Assembly (NCBI RefSeq): GCF_004519315.1
Contig: NZ_SOZE01000023.1
Span: forward strand, 1-64,000
DNA: 64,000 nt
Direction: 5' to 3'
From: Mucilaginibacter psychrotolerans
GTDB lineage: Bacteria > Bacteroidota > Bacteroidia > Sphingobacteriales > Sphingobacteriaceae
The notes under the pieces are model-generated. The model had not been told where the DNA came from and searched no databases. It saw nothing but the letters and a program-made list of their open reading frames with translations. Shown here piece after piece: positions 51,470 through 60,661 of the stretch (positions within the stretch are counted from its first letter, which is position 1; every line of letters starts with the position of its first letter). A program made the position numbers and the translations under genes.

Positions 51470-52090
51470 ATGGGAGACCTAAACCTAAAATCTACTACAA
51501 TCGAAAAATCACTTGACGTCGCGAGTGGGTTATTTAATAAACTTTTTGGCAGTGTGGTTGAAGAATTGAGTTTAAGAATGACGGATAATCTCAAAATGTT
51601 TCGACTTAAAAATCAAATAAGAAATTTCAAGAAAATCGAAAAGATTGTTGCTGATAATAATATTACCATGCGGCAGATAAATCTTAAAGCATTGGTTCCA
51701 TATTTAGAAGCAGTTGGGTTGGAGGAAGAAGAAAGTTTACAAGAAGCCTGGGCTAATCTTATGTCAAACTATATCGATTCCAGTAAAAACTTGATATCGC
51801 ATGTTTATCCAGATGTGTTAAAACAACTGTCAAGCAACGAATTGGCTTTGCTCGAATTTATAATTGTCAAAACAGATTTAAACACCTTCACCGTTAAACA
51901 ATTTACGGAAGAAGAAATAGGAAACGTAACTCGATTAAATCTGATAGAGGAGAGGATGAGAAATGACGGTGGTAGGGGTATATTATCTAGCAACATTGCA
52001 TACCCCAGCGGAATATTTTTCCCGACAAGATTTGGCAAAAGTTTTTACCAGGCGTGCCGCATCTACGCGGTCTCAGATCAATCGTTATAA
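51470..52090 (+). CDS. Abi-alpha-like (DUF4393) protein, candidate defence gene
   Basis: A 206-aa soluble protein. Features matching abortive-infection alpha (DUF4393): KLFGSVVEELSLRMTDNL, RLKNQIRNFKKIEKI, LKALVPYLEAVGLEEEESLQEAWANLM and VYPDVLKQLSSNEL. Codon use is visibly more AT-rich than in neighbouring genes, hinting at transfer. It stands alone between a permease and a DUF892 gene, with no partner. Assignment is by memory of the family pattern. Confidence 0.68.
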   Translation: MGDLNLKSTTIEKSLDVASGLFNKLFGSVVEELSLRMTDNLKMFRLKNQIRNFKKIEKIVADNNITMRQINLKALVPYLEAVGLEEEESLQEAWANLMSNYIDSSKNLISHVYPDVLKQLSSNELALLEFIIVKTDLNTFTVKQFTEEEIGNVTRLNLIEERMRNDGGRGILSSNIAYPSGIFFPTRFGKSFYQACRIYAVSDQSL

Positions 52091-52172
52091 TTAAATTAAT
52101 TACATAGTAACTAAAACTTATAGCTACGGCTTGTGTTGACAAGGTATAAACAAAATCAAAAATTAACTACCT

Positions 52173-52733
52173 ATGGCAACTACCAAAGCATCAACCAGCA
52201 CAAAAAAAGCACCCGAGACAACCGACTTGGTTGAAGACTCGGCATTGAACGAATTATTTTTAGATGAACTTAAAGACATTTACTGGGCAGAAAAGCACCT
52301 GGTGAAGGCTTTGCCGAAAATGGTTAAAGCAGCTACATCAGAAGAATTGAAAAATGCGATACAAACACATATCGCCGAAACGGAAAACCATATTACACGA
52401 CTGGAAAGCGCGTTTGCTTCGCTGGACGAAAAAGCCGTAGCCGTAAAATGCGAAGCCATGGCCGGACTTTTGAAAGAGGGCGAAGAAATCGTTAGCGAAA
52501 CAGAAAAAGGCACCTTAACCCGCGATGCAGGTATCATCTCTGCCGCGCAAAAGATTGAACATTACGAAATCGCTTCATACGGCACCCTGCGCACGCTGGC
52601 ACTAACTTTAGGTTATGCCGAGGCTGCTGATTTGCTGCAAGCCACACTTGATGAAGAAAAGAATTGCGATAGCCTGCTTACCCAAATAGCGGAGGCCGGT
52701 ATCAACGATACTGCCAAAACCGAAAAAGAATAA
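52173..52733 (+). CDS. Ferritin-like DUF892 protein (YciE/YciF family)
   Basis: A 186-aa helical protein. A low-complexity Thr/Lys tail leads into LNELFLDELKDIYWAEKHLVKALPKM, the DUF892 signature; later IAETENHITRLE and AQKIEHYEIASYGTLRTLA hold ferritin-like E..H pairs. Linked to stress responses in other bacteria. A terminator follows. Confidence 0.9.
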   Translation: MATTKASTSTKKAPETTDLVEDSALNELFLDELKDIYWAEKHLVKALPKMVKAATSEELKNAIQTHIAETENHITRLESAFASLDEKAVAVKCEAMAGLLKEGEEIVSETEKGTLTRDAGIISAAQKIEHYEIASYGTLRTLALTLGYAEAADLLQATLDEEKNCDSLLTQIAEAGINDTAKTEKE

Positions 52734-52759
52734 TTCGGCATTTTTTAGAAAGCGTTAGT

Positions 52760-52797
52760 AAAATGGCTGCCCTGCGGGTGGCCATTTTTATTTTGTA
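52760..52797 (+). terminator. Terminator of the DUF892 gene
   Basis: AAATGGC / GCCATTT stem with GC-rich loop, followed by TTATTTTG. Confidence 0.8.
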
Positions 52798-52949
52798 AAA
52801 AAACAGGGCTGGTGTAACACATACACCTTGCCTCCCGTCATGGTAATCATAATGTTACAAAGTACAGGGCCCGTATGGCGCAGCATTATGCATTAAATAC
52901 ATCTATTCACAATTTAAAAGATGGCCATGCGCCATCCATTTTTACGACC

Positions 52950-53612
52950 ATGAAAAAATACATCCTATCCTTGTTAGCAATAACCACCATATTATTCAGT
53001 GCTTGCAAAAAAGACAATGCTAACAACCCAGCGCCTAATGAAAGCGGCGCTTACCAGCCATTTACCGCAGGTTCTACCTGGAGCTATCGCAACGAGACTG
53101 CCGCCATTGGCGATGACACCGATGCCGAAGTAGAAATTACCGTAAACACCATGACTGATGCCACTAAAGTGTACAATGGCAAAACATTTTATAAGCTTAC
53201 CTCTGTTACCGGCGGCGAGACCGAAAGCACCTATCTTAATTTCACCAATCACGTTTATTACAATTACAGCTTTAATGCTGAAGCCGACATGGCTTTGGAG
53301 CTGCCTTACCTGAACGATGAACTGGCGGTTAGCGATACCTGGACAGTACCTATAGTAGTTGCAGGCGCTCCCGAATCTCAGATAAAGGGCATCGTGGCAG
53401 AAAAGGGTATCACCAAAACCATTTTGGGTAAAACATACAATAACGTAATCCACAACAAACTTGAGCTGCAAAGCAAACTGGGAGGCGTGTTTACTACGAT
53501 ATTCACCTTCGATTTTTATGTAGCGAAAAACATTGGCGTAATTGCTATATATACCAGGTACGATGACACCCCCGTGAGTAAATCTGAACTGATTAACCAC
53601 AACATCAAATAA
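52950..53612 (+). CDS. Lipoprotein of unknown function, intact paralogue
   Basis: A 220-aa secreted lipoprotein. The ATG at 52950 gives lipobox FSAC (Cys20); the frame from 52875 would add 25 odd residues. The mature part is strand-rich (FTAGSTWSYRNE, VYNGKTFYKLTSV, DTWTVPIV, FYVAKNIGVIAIY). It shares this whole plan with the frameshifted gene at 54203, so the pair arose by duplication. No named domain recognised. Confidence 0.75.
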   Translation: MKKYILSLLAITTILFSACKKDNANNPAPNESGAYQPFTAGSTWSYRNETAAIGDDTDAEVEITVNTMTDATKVYNGKTFYKLTSVTGGETESTYLNFTNHVYYNYSFNAEADMALELPYLNDELAVSDTWTVPIVVAGAPESQIKGIVAEKGITKTILGKTYNNVIHNKLELQSKLGGVFTTIFTFDFYVAKNIGVIAIYTRYDDTPVSKSELINHNIK

Positions 53613-54202
53613 TGCTGCACCAAGCCAATAAACCAGCGCGGAACCATAAAGCTACCTTAACCATCCGGATGCGTAGCCTTGTGGATGGTTAGCTACCCTA
53701 CACACTATGAAAAACAAATGCTTAGCTAAGCAACTCCGTAAAGGTCGGTCTCTAAAAACTATCACTATAAAAATAAATTCGAAGTTTCTTGGGGGACTGT
53801 TTAATGCCCAACCCATACATAAAAAGGGTTGGGCATTTGTTTTTTTGCGTAAAAAAAACCCTACCATACCGTTTTCAGCATCAGCAAAACAATGCGTGTA
53901 CGATGCGATTAATGCGTAAACATTTACCAACAACATGCGATTGTTTGACGGCATAACACCTGGAAGAGTAACCCATATCAAAATACTTTTGCAACAGGAT
54001 AAAGAATAAAGATCAAACGTTTACCAATTGCGATCTTCATACAGATAGCGCGTAGCGTAATAGAAAAAAATGTGATGGTACCCCTATTGACCGGTTATCA
54101 TTGTACTATTATCATATCAAACGCAACGAAATAATCACATAATAAAATCGCTTATTTAAGCAATTAACTTACAGCTAAATAATTATAACTATATTTAGCT
54201 GT
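53613..54202. other. Gene-free interval between paralogous lipoproteins
   Basis: Contains a hairpin AACCATCC / GGATGGTT (53659-53690), then a strong terminator-like hairpin at 53803-53847 (separate entry). The 70-codon frame at 53707 runs through that hairpin and is probably not a gene. 54000-54202 is AT-rich; TATATTTA lies 5 nt before the ATG at 54203. Confidence 0.5.
53803..53847 (+). terminator. Strong isolated rho-independent terminator
   Basis: Perfect 12-bp stem AATGCCCAACCC / GGGTTGGGCATT, 11-nt loop, then TTGTTTTTTTG. It lies 190 nt after the upstream lipoprotein stop, so it ends either that transcript or a short noncoding RNA. Confidence 0.75.
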
Positions 54203-54873
54203 ATGAAAAAGCAAACCCTAATCCTTATTACCCTGGCAGCTTTATTTACGCAGAGCTGTAAACTTGATGCCCCTGACATAGCAACCAGCGGCAGCGGTGG
54301 CACCAAATCCGACAGTTATATGCCCCTGACATCAGGGTCATACTGGACGTATAACAACGTAATAACAGGCACGGCGCCAGACACCCTCACCATCAGGGTA
54401 ACCGGCGAAACAAGCACCGTAAACGGCAAATTGTATCACAACATTACCAGCACATCAAAAGCCCATGGTAGCACAGCCGGACTATATTATTACGGCAACC
54501 ATATTGCTGTGCTAAGGGCCAACACCATTGTGAACGGCCTTACCTTAGATTTTCAGTTTCTTAACGATACTACCGCCGTTGGCCATACCTGGACAGCCAA
54601 ACCTACAGATAGCGGCCTGATTAACGGAATACCCGGCAGGCTTACGGGCAAGGTAATAGAAAAAGGCGTAAGCAAAACTATTGGCGGCCACACTTTCACA
54701 GATGTTATAAACACCCAGATCGACCTTGAGTATGATTACTAGGTGCCGGTTTTGAAAGCTATGGTACTTACCATTTTTTTGTAGCCAAAGGTGTGGGGCT
54801 AATAGAAATAGATAGCGAAGCATTCGGCACCGAAATTGGAAAAGAACGTATAATAGATTACAACATCAAATAA
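54203..54873 (+). pseudogene. Frameshifted lipoprotein paralogue
   Basis: The first frame (54203-54742) gives lipobox TQSC and 179 residues, then a stop in DLEYDY-TAG. Reading on in the next frame gives GAGFESYGTYHFFVAKGVGLIEI and ends YNIK at TAA 54871, matching the C-terminus of the intact paralogue (FDFYVAKNIGVIAI ... HNIK). A single missing base near 54736 (TAC-TA-GGT where TAC-nTA-GGT is expected) explains it. Either a recent mutation or a sequencing error. Confidence 0.85.
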
Positions 54874-54920
54874 ATCCGGTTGGCGGCCTTATTATCCTAA
54901 AAGGCCGATTTGCCCGCCAA

Positions 54921-54962
54921 ACAAAAAGAGCGATGAGGTGATCTCATCGCTCTTTTTGTTTT
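54921..54962. terminator. Bidirectional terminator between the frameshifted gene and YfhO
   Basis: Perfect stem AAAAAGAGCGATGAG / CTCATCGCTCTTTTT with loop GTGAT. Confidence 0.85.
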
Positions 54963-54978
54963 TAACAAACTGCGCCTC

Positions 54979-57519
54979 CTATTTGGTCTTCTTTGCCGGA
55001 GGGTTAGCTGCAGCTTTAGCAACCACAATCGGCGCAGGCACCGGCTCGTTTCTTTTTCTTTTTATCTCGGCAAACAAAGCACCGGCCAGGGCTAGCACCA
55101 ATAATATCGAACTTGCCAAAGAGATGGTTTCGCCGGTGTAATATGATGCCGGGTGGAACACAAATTCGATAGTGTGGTTACCTACCGGGATATTGGCGGC
55201 ACGCAATAAATAATCGGCCCTGAAGTACGGCTGCTCAGCACCATCTATCAACATCTTCCAGCCTTTGTTGTAATATATCTCAGAGAACACCGCTACCTGG
55301 TTGGCCGCAGAAGTGCTCTTATAAATCATATGATCGGGCGAGTATTTCACCAGGTCTATTCTTGCAGCGGTATCGCCTGCAAGCGTCCTGGCCTCGGCAA
55401 CAGCTTTGTATTGCATATCAACCATTGCCTCATCCTTTGGCGAAAAGCTGCTGATGGCCTGCATCTCTTCATCGGCATTTTTCACATATTTAATGCTACT
55501 CACAAACCAGGCGTGGCCACAAGCGGTTTGGTTATTCTGTAGCTTAGCGCTGTTCGTTTTCTCATCAGTTGTAATGATGTATTTCGTGTTCAGCATATCT
55601 AAAACATCGTGATTGGTGCTTTTAGCAAACTGATTTAAAAATACTTCCTCATAGCGTTTTAGCCTGGCAGCCGAATAACCCGTTACCGATTTATGGAAGA
55701 ATGGATTGAAAGTATCCGAACGAAAATCTGCACCCGCATCAAATACACGGAAATCGGGGTCGGGGTCTTTCATAATGAAGTTATCCACTTCGCGCGGTGT
55801 TACTACTTGTGCGGCTTCAACCTTATCCTGAAAACTACTCTCTTTCAGGTAGCGTTTATCTATCTGCCAAAAATCTACCAAAACGGCAACAAATAATATT
55901 ACAGACAGTATCTGCACCTGTATTTTATTATTAATGTATGCCCATAAAACGCCAAAGGTTAATAGCAGGAATATAAAGGTGCGGATAGCATCCATTCGCT
56001 CAAGAGACATTCGGTCCTTAACAACGGCATCGCCAACGGCATTGGCTGTGGCAGCATCGCTTCTCAGCATTTGTGACAGGTAATTAACCATTTCTGTATG
56101 GTTATCAGTCCTAAAGCTTAACAATACGCTGGGTACTGCAATCAAAATTAAGGTAAGCCCACCCACAATACCGCCGGCTAAGTATAATTTCTTAGTAATA
56201 GCCTTTTTGTCGGGATTCTCAATAACTTCCTGTACGGCCAACAGTGCAAGTATAGGGAAGCAAAGACTTGCGACAGCCAATATAGATTCTACCGCGCGGA
56301 ACTTGTTATAAAGTGGGAAATACTGGAAAAACAGATCTGAAAGGAACGGCAGATTGCGGCCAAACGAAAGGAAAAGCGTAAGTAACACTGTACCCAGTAA
56401 CCACCATTTTAAGCGGTTGCGTACGATAATTAGACCCAATACAAACAAAAAGCAAATTACGGCACCAAAATAAAATGGCCCCGATGTGCCCGGCTTGTTA
56501 CCCCAATAAAGAGGTATTATTTGGGATGTTATTTGCTGCGCGTATTGTTTGGCCTGATCTTGTGGTACGCCTTTATCGGTAAATACTTTGATAGTTGCGG
56601 CATCATCGCTTATTGGTACCGAGCTTGGTAGCGCACCGCCATAAGCATTGGGTACCAAAAACGTAAACGATTCGCCAACGCCCTGGCTCCATTGATAAGC
56701 ATATTCTTTATCTAAACCATTAGTAGGCTCGGCAGTAGTAGATTTAAGATTTGATTTTCCACGGATTGTTTCTGTGCCGTAATCATAAGTACTCCAAAGG
56801 ATTGAGGCATTTACAGCTATTGCTAATAAAGTAGCCACGCTCAAAAAGCCCAATGCCTTTAAAAACGGCTGTAGTTTTTTCCCTTTTACGGCATGAAATA
56901 ATTCGATGCCCATTAAAATGAGAATAGATAACAGCAGGTAATAGGTCATTTGAATGTGGTTGGAGCGAATTTCCATGGCCAGAAAAAAAGCTGCCAATGC
57001 CGAGCCGCTGAGATAATTGCCCCTAAGCGTCATAATAATACTGGCCAATATGGGCGCAAAGAAAGCTATGGCAAATGCCTGATTGGAATGCCCCGCTACC
57101 AGCAGTATGATGTTATAACTGGAGAAAGCAAATGCCACAGACCCGGCGGCTGCCAACCAGGGGTTTATTTTCAATACGATGAATAAAAAATAAGTGCCTA
57201 ATAAAAGCAGTAGCAAGGTATCAACCGGGTTAGGGAAAGTTGATTTTATAACGTCTACTACATGCGTAGTAATATTACTAGGATATGGCGCCCATATCTG
57301 AAACGTGGGCATACCGCCGAAGATTTGGTTGGTCCACAGGATGGTGGTATCCCTGGCGCGGTAATCGTTTATTTCTTTTTGGGTACTTTGTGCGCCTATT
57401 ACGTCGCTCTGCCCCAATGTTTTACCCTGAAATGCAGGCGTAAGGTAAAAAAAGCATATAGCTAAAAAAATTCCGATAACGGCCAGGTGCATGCCGTTAC
57501 GTTTAAACCAGTTGTTCAT
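54979..57519 (-). CDS. YfhO-family membrane protein
   Basis: An 846-aa polytopic protein with about a dozen membrane spans and a large extracytoplasmic C-terminal domain, ending with one more span and a Lys/Pro/Ala-rich tail. YfhO proteins are GT-C-like and in Firmicutes serve lipoteichoic-acid glycosylation; in Bacteroidetes the substrate is unknown. Conserved pieces include QIWAPYPSNITTHV, AGHSNQAFAIAFFAP and YNKGWKMLIDG. -7 element TATTTTTG at 57554-57561. Confidence 0.88.
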   Translation of the reverse strand: MNNWFKRNGMHLAVIGIFLAICFFYLTPAFQGKTLGQSDVIGAQSTQKEINDYRARDTTILWTNQIFGGMPTFQIWAPYPSNITTHVVDVIKSTFPNPVDTLLLLLLGTYFLFIVLKINPWLAAAGSVAFAFSSYNIILLVAGHSNQAFAIAFFAPILASIIMTLRGNYLSGSALAAFFLAMEIRSNHIQMTYYLLLSILILMGIELFHAVKGKKLQPFLKALGFLSVATLLAIAVNASILWSTYDYGTETIRGKSNLKSTTAEPTNGLDKEYAYQWSQGVGESFTFLVPNAYGGALPSSVPISDDAATIKVFTDKGVPQDQAKQYAQQITSQIIPLYWGNKPGTSGPFYFGAVICFLFVLGLIIVRNRLKWWLLGTVLLTLFLSFGRNLPFLSDLFFQYFPLYNKFRAVESILAVASLCFPILALLAVQEVIENPDKKAITKKLYLAGGIVGGLTLILIAVPSVLLSFRTDNHTEMVNYLSQMLRSDAATANAVGDAVVKDRMSLERMDAIRTFIFLLLTFGVLWAYINNKIQVQILSVILFVAVLVDFWQIDKRYLKESSFQDKVEAAQVVTPREVDNFIMKDPDPDFRVFDAGADFRSDTFNPFFHKSVTGYSAARLKRYEEVFLNQFAKSTNHDVLDMLNTKYIITTDEKTNSAKLQNNQTACGHAWFVSSIKYVKNADEEMQAISSFSPKDEAMVDMQYKAVAEARTLAGDTAARIDLVKYSPDHMIYKSTSAANQVAVFSEIYYNKGWKMLIDGAEQPYFRADYLLRAANIPVGNHTIEFVFHPASYYTGETISLASSILLVLALAGALFAEIKRKRNEPVPAPIVVAKAAANPPAKKTK

Positions 57520-57553
57520 CTAAATTATTTAAAGGGACATTTATAACAATTTC

Positions 57554-57561
57554 CAAAAATA
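57554..57561 (-). promoter_or_regulatory. -7 element TATTTTTG of the yfhO-like gene
   Basis: Exact TAnnTTTG, 34 nt before the ATG. Confidence 0.5.
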
Positions 57562-57609
57562 GGAATTTGAATGACAATAGGAATGATAAGTTTAGGTAAA
57601 GGATGTTAA

Positions 57610-57906
57610 TTAACAGTTATGAGGCTGCTTATTGATGAAATAAAACATTACTACCATACCAATAATGCTTACAACGTAAACAATTGTGTTTAAGCGGTTA
57701 TATAACTCGCGGTTGCGGCGGATGGTGTAGGCGTTGTAAAGAGCTAATACGCCCAAGGCTCCCCAAAAGAAGTTGCTTATCCTGTCGCAGTTGGCAAACA
57801 GCGATACAAGTACGGCCAACACCACGCAATTGGTTACGATGAGCAGCAATTGCGGCGGGGTGTTATCATGGGCTCGCCTACGCTTGTACAGGTTTTCGGG
57901 CAGCAT
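57610..57906 (-). CDS. Small membrane protein, unknown
   Basis: A 98-aa protein with three hydrophobic spans (TNCVVLAVLVSLFANC, FFWGALGVLALYNAY, TIVYVVSIIGMVVMFYF) and a basic N-terminus. It starts 8 nt after the DUF4834 gene stop, so the two form an operon. No function assigned. Confidence 0.65.
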   Translation of the reverse strand: MLPENLYKRRRAHDNTPPQLLLIVTNCVVLAVLVSLFANCDRISNFFWGALGVLALYNAYTIRRNRELYNRLNTIVYVVSIIGMVVMFYFINKQPHNC

Positions 57907-57914
57907 AGAAAGTA

Positions 57915-58175
57915 TTATTTGATTTCTTCGTAATCTACAAATTCTCCCTCGGTATCGGGCAGTTTTTGTTTGTTACCTTCGGGTATATAATCAACCTTAA
58001 CGCGACCTTCCGGCTGCTTAGGTGGTTGTTGCTGGTAATACTGCTGCCGGGCATTTTGTTGCGCATTCTGCTGCACGTTATTAATTAAACCCCTGAATAT
58101 GGCAGGCAATAACATTTTGAAAATGTATTGAACAATATACAGGATGCAAATGATTATAATGAGGTAACGGAACAT
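57915..58175 (-). CDS. DUF4834 family protein
   Basis: An 86-aa Bacteroidetes protein: one N-terminal membrane span, a Gln/Asn-rich middle, and the conserved C-terminus KVDYIPEGNKQK...GEFVDYEEIK. Function unknown. -7 element TATATTTG at 58196-58203, 20 nt before the ATG. Confidence 0.82.
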   Translation of the reverse strand: MFRYLIIIICILYIVQYIFKMLLPAIFRGLINNVQQNAQQNARQQYYQQQPPKQPEGRVKVDYIPEGNKQKLPDTEGEFVDYEEIK

Positions 58176-58195
58176 CTATCTTGTTTTTTGGCTTA

Positions 58196-58203
58196 CAAAT
58201 ATA
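58196..58203 (-). promoter_or_regulatory. -7 element TATATTTG of the DUF4834 operon
   Basis: Exact TAnnTTTG match 20 nt upstream of the ATG. Confidence 0.5.
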
Positions 58204-58234
58204 AGTAGTATAACGTAAAAATTGTTTGGATAGT

Positions 58235-58380
58235 TTGTAGATGTGCAGGTGTGCAGATTTCAGATGTGCAGATTAGTTAATGATGGTATACACATCTGCA
58301 ATCTACTTATTCGCATGACCTTATTTCTAAATCTGCACATTTGAAATCTGAAATCCGCACATTTGAAATCCGCACATCTA
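58235..58380. repeat. Stutter palindrome (word GTGCAGATTTCA)
   Basis: Left: AGATGTGCAGGTGTGCAGATTTCAGATGTGCAG. Right: CTGCACATTTGAAATCTGAAATCCGCACATTTGAAATCC. The two are complementary in many registers and fill the gap between uvrB and the DUF4834 gene. Confidence 0.65.
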
Positions 58381-60405
58381 TGAGAATTTCTCCTCCATCA
58401 TCTTTTCCAAAGCAAACATCTCATCACGCAATTTGGCGGCAAGCAGGAAGTCCATATTCTTGGCGGCTGCGACCATGTCCTTGCGGGTGTTTTCTATAGA
58501 TTTCTTCAGGTCGGGTTTGGTCATGTATTGTACTATCGGGTCGGCGGCCAGGGTGATCATGTCATTTTCTACATAAGCCTGCTGCACGCCACCTTTAAAG
58601 TCTACCACCGAGGTTTGCTCCATGATTTCTTCTTTGGTTTTGCCTACGGTCCTCGGCACGATGCCATGCGCCTCGTTGTATTTCATCTGCAGCTCGCGGC
58701 GGCGGCTTGTTTCAGACATCGTGATTGCCATCGAATCCGTTATCTTATCGGCATACATAATCACCCGGCCACGGTCGTTACGCGCGGCACGGCCAATGGT
58801 TTGAATCAGCGAACGCTCCGACCTTAAAAAACCTTCCTTATCTGCATCTAAAATAGCTACCAAAGATACCTCGGGCAAATCCAGGCCTTCGCGTAGCAGG
58901 TTAATACCGATCAGCACATCAAACTCTCCAAGGCGCAGGCCGCGCAATATCTCTACGCGTTCCAGGGTTTTTACTTCCGAGTGGATGTAGCGGCATTTGA
59001 TACCCAGCCTGTCCATATACTTAGCCAGTTCTTCGGCCATGCGTTTGGTAAGTGTGGTTACCAGTATGCGGTCGCCCATTTTGATGGTTTTATCAACCTC
59101 GTCCAGCAAATCATCTACCTGGTTTATTACGGGGCGGATATCGATCAGCGGGTCCAGCAAGCCTGTCGGGCGTATTACCTGCTCTACCACTACACCGCCC
59201 GATTTTTCCAGTTCGAAATCTGCCGGTGTGGCGCTTACATAAATGGTTTGTGGTGCCAAACGCTCAAACTCCTGGAAGTTAAGCGGGCGGTTATCCATCG
59301 CCGCAGGCAAACGGAAACCATAATCAACCAACGAGATCTTCCTACTCCTGTCCCCGCCGTACATGGCACGGATCTGCGGAACGGTTACATGGCTTTCGTC
59401 AATCACCATCAGGTAATCTTCCGGGAAATAATCCAGCAAACAGAAGGGGCGCATGCCCGGCGCGCGACCGTCAAAAAAGCGCGAGTAATTTTCTATACCA
59501 CTGCAATAGCCTAGTTCGCGTATCATCTCCAGATCGTAATTCACCCGTTCTTCCAGCCGTTTGGCTTCTATAAAGCGGCCATCATCAATAAACTGCTTTT
59601 TGCGGGCTTCCAGTTCTTCCTGTATGGCCCAGATGGATTGCTGGAAACGCTCGCGCGGGGCCACGTACAAGTTGGCAGGGTAAACCACCATATGCGTCAT
59701 TTTTTCGATGGTTTTGCCGGTGGTGATGTCGAACGCACTGAGTTCTTCGATATCGTCGCCAAAGAAGGAAACGCGATAGGCGTGGTCCATATACGGCGGG
59801 AAGATATCTACCGTATCGCCTTTAACCCTGAATGTTCCTCGCTTAAAATCGGCTGTTGTTCGGGCATATAGTATCTCTACCAGCCTGTGCAAAAAAGCAT
59901 TGCGACTAATGCGCGTGCCTACGGCGAATTTGAATACCGAAGCCGCAAAATCCTCGGGGTTACCCATACCATAAATACAGGAGATAGACGATACCACAAT
60001 AACATCCCTCCTGCCGCTCATCAGTGCCGAGGTGGTGCGCAGGCGCAGTTTCTCTATCTCCTCGTTAATCTGGAGATCCTTTTCTATATAGGTGTTGGAT
60101 GAGGGGATAAAGGCCTCAGGTTGGTAATAATCGTAATAGGATACAAAGTAGTTCACCGCATTATCCGGGAAAAACTGCTTGAATTCGCCATATAGCTGCG
60201 CCGCAAGGGTTTTGTTGTGGCTAAGTATCAGCGTTGGCTTTTGGGTTTGCTCAATTACGTTAGCAATGGTAAACGTTTTGCCCGAGCCGGTAACCCCCAA
60301 CAGGGTTTGGAACGGGTCGCCGTTGTTTACGCCTTCCACCAATTGCTTAATGGCGGTTGGCTGGTCGCCGGTGGGTACGTATTGAGAAGTTATTTTAAAA
60401 TCCAT
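58378..60405 (-). CDS. uvrB: Excinuclease ABC subunit B
   Basis: Damage-verifying helicase-like subunit of nucleotide excision repair, 675 aa. Walker A GVTGSGKTFTIAN, beta-hairpin region YVSYYDYYQPEAFIP, DESHVTVPQIRAMYGGDRSRK (Walker B region), motif V/VI GINLLREGLDLPEVSLVAILDADKEG and QTIGRAARN, and the C-terminal UVR domain. The -7 element TACCTTTG ends 5 nt before the ATG. Confidence 0.97.
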   Translation of the reverse strand: MDFKITSQYVPTGDQPTAIKQLVEGVNNGDPFQTLLGVTGSGKTFTIANVIEQTQKPTLILSHNKTLAAQLYGEFKQFFPDNAVNYFVSYYDYYQPEAFIPSSNTYIEKDLQINEEIEKLRLRTTSALMSGRRDVIVVSSISCIYGMGNPEDFAASVFKFAVGTRISRNAFLHRLVEILYARTTADFKRGTFRVKGDTVDIFPPYMDHAYRVSFFGDDIEELSAFDITTGKTIEKMTHMVVYPANLYVAPRERFQQSIWAIQEELEARKKQFIDDGRFIEAKRLEERVNYDLEMIRELGYCSGIENYSRFFDGRAPGMRPFCLLDYFPEDYLMVIDESHVTVPQIRAMYGGDRSRKISLVDYGFRLPAAMDNRPLNFQEFERLAPQTIYVSATPADFELEKSGGVVVEQVIRPTGLLDPLIDIRPVINQVDDLLDEVDKTIKMGDRILVTTLTKRMAEELAKYMDRLGIKCRYIHSEVKTLERVEILRGLRLGEFDVLIGINLLREGLDLPEVSLVAILDADKEGFLRSERSLIQTIGRAARNDRGRVIMYADKITDSMAITMSETSRRRELQMKYNEAHGIVPRTVGKTKEEIMEQTSVVDFKGGVQQAYVENDMITLAADPIVQYMTKPDLKKSIENTRKDMVAAAKNMDFLLAAKLRDEMFALEKMMEEKFS

Positions 60406-60410
60406 TTATA

Positions 60411-60418
60411 CAAAGGTA
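60411..60418 (-). promoter_or_regulatory. -7 element TACCTTTG of uvrB
   Basis: TAnnTTTG 5 nt before the ATG; the stutter repeat begins immediately upstream, so no -33 TTG is visible. No LexA-type box recognised. Confidence 0.5.
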
Positions 60419-60419
60419 T

Positions 60420-60659
60420 AGATTTGAGATGTTAGATATGAGATTTGAGATTAGCTACTGCAATAGTTTACAATAGAGTAGCATCTTCAATATTACAGCA
60501 AATCTAAGTCCGATAAGTGACAACCCTATGGCAGCAGCTTTTTACTAAACGAATTTATTTAAAGATTGATTGCGATTGTGCATCAATTTAGCAACCTTTA
60601 AAAGATTTAAGATGAAAGCCTATCGTCTCAAATCTCATATCTAACATCTCATATCTAAA
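60420..60659. repeat. Stutter palindrome spanning the uvrB-upp gap (word GATTTGAGATATGA)
   Basis: Left arm AGATTTGAGATGTTAGATATGAGATTTGAG and right arm CTCAAATCTCATATCTAACATCTCATATC are near-complements about 170 nt apart, flanking the unique centre of the divergent intergenic region and reaching almost to both start codons. Confidence 0.75.
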
Positions 60660-60661
60660 AC

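Noticed and set aside
53707..53919. 70-codon frame MKNKCLAKQLRK
   Set aside because: It runs through a strong terminator hairpin and shows no family or signal.
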